Shown in pieces: positions 1 to 5,446 of a DNA stretch of 5,446 nt. Below the pieces are notes generated by a model. The model searched no databases and had not been told where the DNA came from. It saw only the letters and a program-made list of their open reading frames with translations. Position 1 is the stretch's first letter. Each line of letters begins with the position of its first letter. The position numbers were made by a program, and so were the translations under genes. Origin of the DNA: Candidatus Izemoplasma sp. (GTDB lineage: Bacteria; Bacillota_I; Bacilli_A; Izemoplasmatales; Izemoplasmataceae); assembly GCA_007116205.1 (NCBI GenBank), contig SKIY01000071.1:1-5446 (forward strand), in the 5' to 3' direction.

Positions 1-11
1 AACAAAAAAGT

Positions 12-40
12 AAAAAGCGTTTTATCGCTTTTTTCTTTTT
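12..40 (+). terminator. Intrinsic terminator of an upstream gene outside the window
   Basis: An 8-bp stem (AAAAAGCG at 12-19 with CGCTTTTT at 26-33) encloses a 6-nt loop, and the T-rich tract 29-40 follows directly. This is a typical Rho-independent terminator on the plus strand. It presumably ends a gene left of the window, so the operon starting at 68 would be a separate transcription unit. Confidence 0.8.
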
Positions 41-46
41 CTGCGG

Positions 47-52
47 TATAAT
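47..52 (+). promoter_or_regulatory. Putative -10 box of the four-gene operon
   Basis: A perfect TATAAT lies 15 bases before the ATG at 68. No good -35 hexamer sits 16-18 bp upstream, because that stretch is the terminator stem and T tract. An initiation site about 7 nt downstream would fall near 59, leaving a leader of only about 9 nt. The SD-like GGTGAGG (59-65) would then lie at the very 5' end of the mRNA. The promoter is inferred from the hexamer and its position just after a terminator. Confidence 0.5.
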
Positions 53-67
53 AGTTACGGTGAGGTT

Positions 68-574
68 ATGAAAATACTTTTTTATCTTATAGTGTATAGT
101 GTTTTAGGGTTCGTGTTAGAACGCATTATCAATCTAGTTGCATGGGGTATTTGGTATGATAATTCGGTTTTAATTGGACCGTATCAACCGATGTATGGAT
201 TGGGTATTGTATTCACACTACAAGTGTGGCTTTTTTTGAAGCGGTTTAAAGTCTCTTTAGCACTTAAATATAGTTTATTAATTGTTAGTGCTATTATGAT
301 TACAAGTGTTACTGAATATGTCTCAGGCAGTTTATATGAATATTTTTATAATGATGTTTTATGGGATTATCGGTTAACGTTTACGTTTTGTCAAGGACCG
401 TACACGTGTTGGTTTCCAACGATGTTGTTTGGATTTTTAGCTACTTTTACGGTTCTTTATGTACATCCTATGTTGGACAGTTTTATGTTAGTTATACCAA
501 AGTGGGTAAAGTATATTATCGTGCTTGTCTTCTTACTAGATGTCATTTATACTTACTATGAGGTGTTTTTATGA
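68..574 (+). CDS. CmpB-like integral membrane protein (putative ABC-transporter type IV family)
   Basis: A 168-residue, very hydrophobic protein with about five membrane helices, roughly at residues 3-20, 43-57, 66-87, 115-134 and 146-165. The pattern matches the Pfam ABC_trans_CmpB family (PF06541): a Glu after the first helix (E18), GPYQPMYGLG at 37-46, a Glu in the third helix (E83) with a further Glu at E91, and LWDY at 98-101. The usual glycine-rich segment after WDY is divergent here (CQGPYTCW, 108-115). The family name is not strong evidence of transport: no ATPase or substrate-binding protein is encoded nearby, and the function is unknown. The start follows GGTGAGG at 59-65, and no other Met occurs before residue 42. 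The gene overlaps the next one by 4 nt (ATGA), so the two are probably translationally coupled. Confidence 0.8.
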   Translation: MKILFYLIVYSVLGFVLERIINLVAWGIWYDNSVLIGPYQPMYGLGIVFTLQVWLFLKRFKVSLALKYSLLIVSAIMITSVTEYVSGSLYEYFYNDVLWDYRLTFTFCQGPYTCWFPTMLFGFLATFTVLYVHPMLDSFMLVIPKWVKYIIVLVFLLDVIYTYYEVFL

Positions 575-1218
575 AAAAGCGAGATTATTTGGTGTTGTTT
601 CTTTCAGCGCTTGCAGTATTTTTAATCGTATTTCCAGTGACATCAAAAGCTTTCTTTTCTTTTACGGATCGCTATGCGATTTTTGGAGGATTTATTAAGT
701 TTTTTCTTTTTGCGACATTTGGAGATATTTTAAGTCACCGCATTAAGTATCGAAATTATCGTGTGCCTGGATTGTTGTATAAAGCTTTTATTTGGGGATT
801 TATAGGAATAAGTGTTGTTTTTGTTTTTCAAATATTTACCGTCGGAATTGATCATTTACAAACGATTGGATTATTGCCATTTGCAGGAAGTGTCTTTGCA
901 AGTGCAGTGTTCACGAGTATTTTTATGAATGTTACTTTTGGCCCAACGATGATGTTGTTTCATCGTGTTACAGATCACTATATAGAGCATAAAGTTGATG
1001 ACCGTAAACATCGGTTGACGGAGACGATTCAAACGCTTGATTATCGTGGTTTTTTACGATTCGTTGTGTTTAAAACGATACCGCTTTTTTGGATCCCAGC
1101 CCATACGATTACATTTATGTTAGATGATACATATCGCGTCTTTTTTGCGTCACTACTCGGTGTTGCACTAGGGTTGTTACTGGGTATTGCCAAACCGACC
1201 ATTAAGCAGGAGGGGTAA
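571..1218 (+). CDS. Mpv17/PMP22-like integral membrane protein
   Basis: A 215-residue membrane protein with about five to six hydrophobic segments, near residues 6-24, 40-53, 70-90, 100-125, 165-182 and 189-207. Seen motifs: FGDILSHRIKYRNYR (50-64), which resembles the GDxxxQ segment of Mpv17 proteins, and a C-terminal KTIPLFWIPAHTITFMLDD (168-186) followed by YRV, which resembles the family's FWxPxxxxNFxxVPxxYRV signature. The assignment rests on these motifs alone. In eukaryotes the family sits in organelle membranes, with debated channel-like roles; the bacterial members are uncharacterised and would be in the cytoplasmic membrane. The ATG overlaps the preceding stop (ATGA) and has GAGGTG at 560-565. 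The stop at 1216-1218 lies 1 nt before the whiA ATG. Confidence 0.65.
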   Translation: MKKRDYLVLFLSALAVFLIVFPVTSKAFFSFTDRYAIFGGFIKFFLFATFGDILSHRIKYRNYRVPGLLYKAFIWGFIGISVVFVFQIFTVGIDHLQTIGLLPFAGSVFASAVFTSIFMNVTFGPTMMLFHRVTDHYIEHKVDDRKHRLTETIQTLDYRGFLRFVVFKTIPLFWIPAHTITFMLDDTYRVFFASLLGVALGLLLGIAKPTIKQEG

Positions 1219-1219
1219 T

Positions 1220-2170
1220 ATGTCATTTACTTCTGATGCAAAGCGAGAGCTTATGGGACTTGAAATGAAAGATTGTTGTCGCTTAGCAGAGCTAAGTGCG
1301 TTATTAGCTGTAAATGGATTTTTATCGATATCTAATGAAGGGGTATCAATTACGTTTCAGACAACGAGTTTACCTTTGGTGCGCAAAGTGATTACGTCGA
1401 TTAAAAAGTTGTATAAAATTGAAGTTGATGTTATTAGTAAGGCTCAAGTTAGGTTAAAGAAAAAGAATCAGTACAGTGTTGTTATGAAACAAAAAGCACA
1501 TACCATTATTAATGAGTTGTCATTGATGGACCAAAACAAAGGGTTTGCGCAAAGTATAGATGAAACGTTGTTGCTTAAAACATGTGATGCTCGTGCGTAT
1601 TTACGAGGGGTGTTTTTGGCATCTGGGTCCATTAATCATCCGGATAGTTCGAGCTACCACGCTGAGATGTCGGTACCTAATGAAGGCTTTGCGGAAGATT
1701 TGATTGACTTAATGGCACGATTTGATCTCCATGCGAAGTTGCATAAAAAGAAGCGTGGGATGATGGTTTATATGAAAGAATCAGAAAAAATTGCTGATTT
1801 CTTACGTGTAGTGGATGCGACACAAGCGTTGTTGACGTTTGAAGATGAACGGATTAAACGTGATTTTGTTAACTCTATTACGCGAGTTATGAATATGGAA
1901 CTTGCGAATCAAAACAAAACGTTAGAAGCGGCGCAAAAACAGTTGAAAGCTATTGCGGTATTGGAAAATTTAGTTGATATGACTAAACTGCCTGAAACCG
2001 TGCACGAAGCTATATTACTGCGTAAAAAGTATCCGGAATCGTCACTACAAGAATTAAGTGAACACAGCTCAGAACATTTCCGTAAACCTATTTCGAAGTC
2101 GGGATTAAATCACCGGTTTAGAAATATTCACCAAATGGCTCAGGAGGTATTAGATGATTACAATGATTGA
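1220..2170 (+). CDS. whiA: DNA-binding protein WhiA
   Basis: A 316-residue protein of usual WhiA length. WhiA is a transcription factor for sporulation septation genes in Streptomyces. In Bacillus it binds DNA and affects cell division and chromosome segregation by a less clear route. The N-terminus MSFTSDAKREL is typical. Two degenerate LAGLIDADG-type segments follow; the second is AYLRGVFLASGSI (126-138), where the catalytic acidic residue is replaced by Ser, consistent with a fold without endonuclease activity. The C-terminal helix-turn-helix covers about 258-305 (LPETVHEAILLR, then SSLQELSEHSSE and ISKSGLNHRFRNI). The ATG at 1220 is chosen because AGGAGG (1208-1213) lies 6 nt upstream; the in-frame TTG at 1187 would add 11 unconserved residues inside the preceding gene. 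The rapZ and yvcK genes that commonly precede whiA in Firmicutes are not in this window. Confidence 0.95.
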   Translation: MSFTSDAKRELMGLEMKDCCRLAELSALLAVNGFLSISNEGVSITFQTTSLPLVRKVITSIKKLYKIEVDVISKAQVRLKKKNQYSVVMKQKAHTIINELSLMDQNKGFAQSIDETLLLKTCDARAYLRGVFLASGSINHPDSSSYHAEMSVPNEGFAEDLIDLMARFDLHAKLHKKKRGMMVYMKESEKIADFLRVVDATQALLTFEDERIKRDFVNSITRVMNMELANQNKTLEAAQKQLKAIAVLENLVDMTKLPETVHEAILLRKKYPESSLQELSEHSSEHFRKPISKSGLNHRFRNIHQMAQEVLDDYND

Positions 2171-2522
2171 TGGAATAGGTATTGATATCGTTGAGCTTGA
2201 GGATATAAAAAAGCGTATGAATGAAGCTTTTCTTAAACGCATATTGTCTAATGAGGAGTATCAAAGATACCTGTCTATTAACGATTTAGGAAGACAGATT
2301 GCTTTTGTGGCTGGACGTTTTGCAGCAAAAGAAGCGTATACGAAAGCGTATGGTGTGTTTGAAACGCCTTTGATGTTTTCTGAAGTTAGTATTACTCAAA
2401 GCGAAAATCAAAAGCCTGTTTTAAAGTCTCAATACAGAAGTTTGGATATTTGTGATGTAAGTATTTCACATAGTGAACATTATGCGGTGGCTATCGTTGT
2501 TTTACAAAAGAAAGACCAATGA
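2154..2522 (+). CDS. acpS: Holo-[acyl-carrier-protein] synthase AcpS
   Basis: A 122-residue cytoplasmic enzyme that transfers 4'-phosphopantetheine from CoA to the conserved Ser of apo-ACP, which enables fatty acid and phospholipid synthesis. Family motifs are complete: DGIGIDIVE (6-14) with the Mg2+-binding Asp D11; GRFAAKEAYTKA (54-65) with the second metal ligand E60 and the CoA-phosphate-binding lysines K59 and K64; and the C-terminal SISHSEHYAVAIVV (103-116). The start at 2154 follows AGGAGG (2142-2147) by 6 nt and overlaps the end of whiA by 17 nt. The in-frame ATG at 2163 gives the more canonical MIDGIGID start but lies 15 nt from the SD. It is the last gene of the operon, and its stop codon lies inside a terminator hairpin shared with the convergent arsC. 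Confidence 0.96.
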   Translation: MITMIDGIGIDIVELEDIKKRMNEAFLKRILSNEEYQRYLSINDLGRQIAFVAGRFAAKEAYTKAYGVFETPLMFSEVSITQSENQKPVLKSQYRSLDICDVSISHSEHYAVAIVVLQKKDQ

Positions 2523-2549
2523 TCAAACTTAGCGTTGATCATTGGTCTT
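2512..2549. terminator. Shared bidirectional terminator between acpS and arsC
   Basis: GACCAATGATCAA (2514-2526) is perfectly complementary to TTGATCATTGGTC (2535-2547). Two further A-T pairs at the base (2512-2513 with 2548-2549) give a 15-bp stem with an 8-nt loop (2527-2534). Read on plus, a T-rich tract TTCTTT follows (2548-2553). Read on minus, TTTCTTTTG follows (2513-2505). The hairpin can therefore terminate both convergent genes. The acpS TGA (2520-2522) is in the left arm and the arsC stop (plus-strand TTA 2529-2531) is in the loop. Confidence 0.85.
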
Positions 2550-2933
2550 CTTTACTACATCAATAAGGTTAAGTATTTTTTTCTTAATTGCATCACGTGT
2601 CTCAATATAATCTTCAATTGGGCCACCACTTGGATCATCAAGTCCCCAATCTTCACGGTGCGTGGTTGGGACGTAAGGACATTCTACACCACATCCCATA
2701 GTAATTAAGTAATCTAAATGCTCTGGTAAAACTTCTAATGTTTTAGGGTATTGTTGGCGAATATCTACCCCATCAAGCGCCATCGCTTTAACAGCTAAGG
2801 GTTTGACTTCCGGATAGTTTTCTGTTCCTGCAGAATAAACTTCAAAAAGATTTTTGCCGAGTGTTTTTAAATAGCCTTCTGCCATTTGTGACCGGCAACT
2901 GTTATGAATGCAAACAAACGCAACTTTAATCAT
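2529..2933 (-). CDS. arsC: ArsC-type arsenate reductase (low-molecular-weight phosphatase fold)
   Basis: A 134-residue cytoplasmic protein. ArsC enzymes of this class reduce arsenate to arsenite through a cysteine relay that is recharged by thioredoxin. The N-terminal P-loop VCIHNSCRSQMAEG (7-20) contains the CX5R motif (nucleophile C8, then C13 and R14). MGCGVECPYVP (79-89) supplies the probable relay cysteines C81 and C85, and WGLDDPSGG (96-104) the general acid, most likely D100. The start is ATG 2933, with GTGAGG (2948-2943) 9 nt upstream. A GTG seven codons earlier (2954) would lie at or before the predicted transcription start. No arsR, arsB or acr3 gene lies in the window. A protein tyrosine phosphatase is the alternative, but the GCGVECP and DDPSG motifs favour ArsC. 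It is transcribed against its neighbours. Confidence 0.9.
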   Translation of the reverse strand: MIKVAFVCIHNSCRSQMAEGYLKTLGKNLFEVYSAGTENYPEVKPLAVKAMALDGVDIRQQYPKTLEVLPEHLDYLITMGCGVECPYVPTTHREDWGLDDPSGGPIEDYIETRDAIKKKILNLIDVVKKTNDQR

Positions 2934-2958
2934 ATGTATCGACCTCACTTTCACATAT

Positions 2959-2987
2959 ATTATATATAATATTATGCGGATTTACAG
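2959..2987 (-). promoter_or_regulatory. Putative arsC promoter
   Basis: Read on the minus strand, a perfect TATAAT lies at 2964-2959 and a weak -35, CTGTAA, at 2987-2982, separated by exactly 17 bp. Initiation would fall near 2952, giving a leader of about 19 nt that contains the SD at 2948-2943. This fits the ATG at 2933 as the start. CATAAT at 2976-2971 is a less well supported alternative -10. Confidence 0.55.
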
Positions 2988-3050
2988 AAAATTGACATAT
3001 TGTTTACAGATACAACTTACCCATCCTATTACGACATATGACTTGTAAAT
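2980..3050. repeat. Three copies of a TTTACA/TGTAAA element in the divergent promoter region
   Basis: TTTACAGA occurs at 2981-2988 and 3003-3010, 22 bp apart (about two helical turns). An inverted copy of the core, TGTAAAT, lies at 3044-3050. The first and third copies share the heptamer ATTTACA/TGTAAAT and overlap the -35 boxes of the two divergent promoters. They could be binding sites for a regulator. The region is AT-rich, so chance copies are possible. Confidence 0.35.
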
Positions 3051-3059
3051 AGATAGGAT
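3023..3059. repeat. Inverted repeat spanning the -35 of the thioredoxin-like gene
   Basis: ATCCTAT (3023-3029) is repeated in inverted form as ATAGGAT (3053-3059). The arm centres are 30 bp apart, about three helical turns. The left arm lies upstream of the -35 box and the right arm in the spacer, so a bound protein could block the promoter. No known operator was recognised. Confidence 0.35.
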
Positions 3060-3071
3060 ATTCGATATAAT
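3043..3071 (+). promoter_or_regulatory. Putative promoter of the membrane-anchored thioredoxin-like gene
   Basis: TTGTAA (3043-3048) and a perfect TATAAT (3066-3071) are separated by 17 bp. Initiation near 3078 leaves a leader of about 17 nt holding the SD AGGAGA (3082-3087), 7 nt before the ATG at 3095. The layout is a good match to a housekeeping sigma factor promoter and mirrors the arsC promoter on the other strand. Confidence 0.7.
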
Positions 3072-3094
3072 GATTTCGATTAGGAGATGATAAC

Positions 3095-3508
3095 ATGAAG
3101 AATGATTTACGTAAACCGCGTTTAGACCCTTTAAAAATAGCGATTATCGGGGTTGTTGGATTGGCGCTATTTTTTGTGGTGATGATTATTGCTTTTGGAG
3201 AGAACTGGGAATCACAAGTAGCAGAATTAAGTGACGAGGAGACGTTTTTTGTCTATCTTTATACTGAAGACTGTGAATTTTGCCAAGAGTTAGCACCAGA
3301 AATTCAGTTTTTTACTCAAGAACAACCGATGGGGATTCACCTTATTCCTGAAGATGCTGTTACGACTTCAATACGATTACCAAGTGATCAATCTCGTGTC
3401 CCACGTATTTTTGTAGTGCACCAAGGTGAAATTGTAAGAATTGAAGCAGGATTACCGGATATTCGCGCATTATTAAATGAAGCACATCAAGGTATTTTTC
3501 AACCATAA
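3095..3508 (+). CDS. Membrane-anchored thioredoxin-fold protein with CEFC motif
   Basis: A 137-residue protein. A positively charged N-terminus (K2, R6, K7, R9, K14) precedes one hydrophobic helix at about 15-34, which predicts an N-in anchor with the remaining ~100 residues outside the membrane. That domain looks like a small thioredoxin fold: FFVYLYTEDCEFCQELAPEI (51-70) has the beta strand and CxxC pair C60/C63, and RVPRIFVVHQGEIVR (101-115) carries the cis-Pro P103 before the next strand. A role in thiol-disulfide exchange at the cell surface is inferred; the substrate is unknown, and no DsbB- or CcdA-like partner is present. The TA-rich intergenic promoter region separates it from the divergent arsC. 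Cytoplasmic ArsC is normally recharged by soluble thioredoxin, so a direct partnership across the membrane is unlikely. Confidence 0.85.
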   Translation: MKNDLRKPRLDPLKIAIIGVVGLALFFVVMIIAFGENWESQVAELSDEETFFVYLYTEDCEFCQELAPEIQFFTQEQPMGIHLIPEDAVTTSIRLPSDQSRVPRIFVVHQGEIVRIEAGLPDIRALLNEAHQGIFQP

Positions 3509-3510
3509 AT

Positions 3511-3529
3511 AAGCCTTAGGGCTTTTTTT
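3511..3529 (+). terminator. Short hairpin with T run before tex
   Basis: AAGCC (3511-3515) pairs with GGCTT (3520-3524) around a 4-nt loop, and seven T residues run 3523-3529. With only 5 bp the terminator is weak; past a T-T mismatch three more A-T pairs (3507-3509 with 3526-3528) could extend it. It starts two nt after the stop of the thioredoxin-like gene and ends just before the tex SD, so it may allow partial readthrough into tex. Confidence 0.6.
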
Positions 3530-3542
3530 CTCGGAGGAAGCT

Positions 3543-5446
3543 ATGGAAACTAAAATTATTGAAGGTTTAGCGACACAACTTGATATTAAAACGAAACAAG
3601 TCCAAAGTGTACTAGAATTATTAACGGAAAATACGGTGCCGTTTATTGCACGATATCGTAAAGAGTTAACTGGTGGACTTGACGAAGAACAAATACGTGA
3701 GATTGAGAAGGCGTATGAATACCGCAAACAATTAAAAGAGCGTAAAGAGGATGTTATCCGTTTAATCGATGAAAAAGGGATGTTAACGGAAGAACTGCGA
3801 AACGCTATTTTAGTTGCGGAGAAATTGGTTGATGTTGAAGATTTATACAGGCCTTATAAAGAAAAGAAAAAAACAAAGGCAACCGAAGCGATTAAAAAAG
3901 GATTGCAACCACTTGCAGATTTTTTATTGAGTTTTCCTGTTGAAGCTGATATTGAAGCAAAAGCTCAAGAATTCCTAAATGAAGATGTCACGACTAAAGA
4001 AGAAGCAATAGAGGGTGCGAAACATATTGTCGCTGAGCATGTTAGTGACACGGCTGAATACCGTAAATGGATAAGGCAGCATACTGAGCGTCTAGGGGTT
4101 CTCACAACGAATAAAAAGAAACAAGCTGAAGATCAGCGTGGTACATATGAAATGTATTATGCTTATGAAGAGCCTATTAAACGGATAAAACTTTTCCGTG
4201 TATTAGCGATCAACCGCGCTGAAAAAGAAAAAGTGTTAACAGTAAAAATAGCTGTTGATGAGATAAAAATCATTGATTATTTAAAACATCAAGTACTTCC
4301 TAAAACCTATACAGTGACTGCGACCATTGTTACAGAAGCTATAGAAGATGGTTACAAACGCTTAATTAAACCGTCTATTGAACGAGAGATACGTTCGATG
4401 TTAAGTGAAAAAGCGGAAGAACAAGCCATTCATATATTTAGTGAGAATTTACGTAGTTTATTATTACAACCACCTATGAAAGGTAAACGTGTTTTAGGTG
4501 TTGACCCTGCGTATCGAACAGGATGTAAACTGGCTGCAGTTGATGAGATGGGTAAATTATTAGAAATCGGAGTTATTTTTCCCCACCCAAGGCAACCAAG
4601 AGAAGTTGTTTCAGAAGATCAGTTACTACAAGCGCAAAAAAAGGTTGCTCGATTTTTAAAAACGCATAATATTGATATTGTTGCGATTGGGAATGGTACT
4701 GCTTCAAGAGAGACTGAAGCCTTTATTATAGAGACGTTTAAAAAGCTTAGAGATACATACTACTATGTGATTGTAAATGAAGCTGGAGCGTCTGTTTATA
4801 GTGCGAGTGAGCTTGCGAAGAAAGAGTTTCCAGATTTACAAGTAGAAGAGCGTAGTGCAGTGTCGATTGCAAGAAGGCTACAAGATCCATTAAGTGAACT
4901 GGTTAAAATTGATCCGCAATCTATTGGCGTAGGACAGTATCAGCATGATGTCACCCAGTCAAAACTGGCAAATCAATTAGATTTTGTTGTAGAAACAGTT
5001 GTGAATCAAGTTGGTGTAAACGTCAATACCGCAAGTGCTCAATTGCTTGCGTATGTCAGTGGTTTATCAAAAACAGTGGCCGCAAACATTGTTGCGATGC
5101 GTGAAGAAATTGGTGCATTTAAAAACCGTAAAAAACTGCTAAAGGTCCCAAAACTTGGTGCTAAGAGCTATGAACAAGCTGTTGGATTTTTAAGAATATT
5201 AAATGGTGATAATCCGTTAGATAAAACCTCTATTCATCCAGAGAGTTATCCTTTAGCCGAGCAAATATTAGAGAAACTAGAAGTAGATTATGAAGCGATT
5301 GGGTCGGATATGATTAAAGAGAAGCTCGCTAAAATAAACCATTCAGATTTAGCGAACACTTTACAAGCAGGACTACCAACTGTAGAAGATATTTGTCTAG
5401 CTTTAGAAGCCCCTTTAAGAGATCCGCGCGATGATGTGGAAGCACC
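3543..5446 (+). CDS. tex: Tex, RNA-binding transcriptional accessory protein (3' end outside the window)
   Basis: The first 634 codons of a protein usually about 715-720 residues long; the frame is open to the window edge. Tex is a cytoplasmic nucleic-acid-binding protein related to eukaryotic Spt6, with roles in transcription and, in some species, toxin expression. Seen in order: the N-terminal helical domain with VPFIARYRKELTGGLDE (32-48); the YqgF/RNase H-like domain beginning near 318 with GVDPAYRTGCK (319-329) and GNGTASRE (383-390); NEAGASVYSASELA (412-425); and tandem helix-hairpin-helix motifs at about 500-560 (GLSKTVAANIV from 507, LLKVPKLGAKSYEQ near 533-546). The C-terminal S1 RNA-binding domain would begin just past the window. 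GGAGG (3533-3537) lies 5 nt before the ATG. No frameshift or internal stop was found when the frame was read through. Confidence 0.95.
   Translation, partial: METKIIEGLATQLDIKTKQVQSVLELLTENTVPFIARYRKELTGGLDEEQIREIEKAYEYRKQLKERKEDVIRLIDEKGMLTEELRNAILVAEKLVDVEDLYRPYKEKKKTKATEAIKKGLQPLADFLLSFPVEADIEAKAQEFLNEDVTTKEEAIEGAKHIVAEHVSDTAEYRKWIRQHTERLGVLTTNKKKQAEDQRGTYEMYYAYEEPIKRIKLFRVLAINRAEKEKVLTVKIAVDEIKIIDYLKHQVLPKTYTVTATIVTEAIEDGYKRLIKPSIEREIRSMLSEKAEEQAIHIFSENLRSLLLQPPMKGKRVLGVDPAYRTGCKLAAVDEMGKLLEIGVIFPHPRQPREVVSEDQLLQAQKKVARFLKTHNIDIVAIGNGTASRETEAFIIETFKKLRDTYYYVIVNEAGASVYSASELAKKEFPDLQVEERSAVSIARRLQDPLSELVKIDPQSIGVGQYQHDVTQSKLANQLDFVVETVVNQVGVNVNTASAQLLAYVSGLSKTVAANIVAMREEIGAFKNRKKLLKVPKLGAKSYEQAVGFLRILNGDNPLDKTSIHPESYPLAEQILEKLEVDYEAIGSDMIKEKLAKINHSDLANTLQAGLPTVEDICLALEAPLRDPRDDVEA

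Noticed and set aside
361..561. Plus-strand open frame of 66 codons inside the CmpB-like gene
   Set aside because: It lies wholly within the well-supported membrane protein gene in another frame and shows no recognisable motif.
1187..1219. Extended TTG start for whiA
   Set aside because: The extra 11 residues lie in the previous gene and are not WhiA-like; ATG 1220 has an AGGAGG at ideal distance and gives the usual N-terminus.
1041..1226. Minus-strand open frame of 61 codons
   Set aside because: It is antisense to the conserved C-terminal end of the Mpv17-like gene and runs over the whiA start and SD; no family resemblance.
1595..1634. LAGLIDADG segment in whiA as a homing endonuclease
   Set aside because: This degenerate segment lacks the catalytic acidic residue and is a normal part of WhiA proteins.
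2934..2954. Extended GTG start for arsC
   Set aside because: It would sit at or before the predicted transcription start and adds residues before the normal MIKVAFVC-type N-terminus; ATG 2933 has its own SD.
2966..2975. ATAATATTAT palindrome as a Fur/PerR-type box
   Set aside because: It lacks the 7-1-7 layout of those boxes and lies in a simple TA-rich stretch overlapping the arsC promoter, where such palindromes arise by chance.
2992..2997. Perfect TTGACA on the plus strand as a -35 box
   Set aside because: No acceptable -10 hexamer lies 16-18 bp downstream (around 3014-3020).
3473..3727. Minus-strand open frame of 84 codons
   Set aside because: It is antisense to the end of the thioredoxin-like gene, the terminator and the conserved start of tex, and its low-complexity translation resembles no family.

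Overview
The window comes from an AT-rich bacterium that uses the standard genetic code: Trp is TGG, TGA occurs only as a stop, and strong AGGAGG-type Shine-Dalgarno (SD) sites precede the genes. WhiA and Tex proteins of Firmicutes type, TATAAT promoters and hairpin-plus-T terminators point to the low-GC Firmicutes or a standard-code relative of the Mollicutes (Izemoplasma/Haloplasma-like). The finer placement is inference only. Gene density is very high and no mobile element, RNA gene or CRISPR array was seen.

Bases 1-67 hold the terminator of an unseen upstream gene and a promoter with a very short leader. Bases 68-2522 form one tightly coupled plus-strand operon of four genes. It starts with a five-helix membrane protein of the CmpB/'ABC-transporter type IV' family (68-574) and an Mpv17/PMP22-like membrane protein (571-1218). 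These are followed by whiA (1220-2170) and acpS, holo-ACP synthase (2154-2522). Neighbouring genes overlap by 4 nt, are separated by 1 nt, or overlap by 17 nt, so translational coupling is likely. The operon links two uncharacterised membrane proteins with a division-associated DNA-binding protein and the enzyme that activates acyl carrier protein.

An arsC-type arsenate reductase gene (2529-2933, minus strand) converges on acpS. The two genes end 6 nt apart and share one perfect hairpin that holds both stop codons and probably terminates in both directions.

The 161-base gap 2934-3094 carries divergent promoters for arsC and for a small membrane-anchored thioredoxin-fold protein with a CEFC motif (3095-3508). 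Both promoters have TATAAT, a 17-bp spacer and the same TGTAA -35 core, and repeats around them could bind a regulator. After a short hairpin with a T run, tex (3543 onward) begins and runs off the end of the window before its C-terminal S1 domain.

Most of the window is conserved housekeeping sequence. The less ordinary points are the gene partners of whiA-acpS, the shared hairpin carrying both stops, and the paired divergent promoters of the two redox genes. No clearly new system was found.
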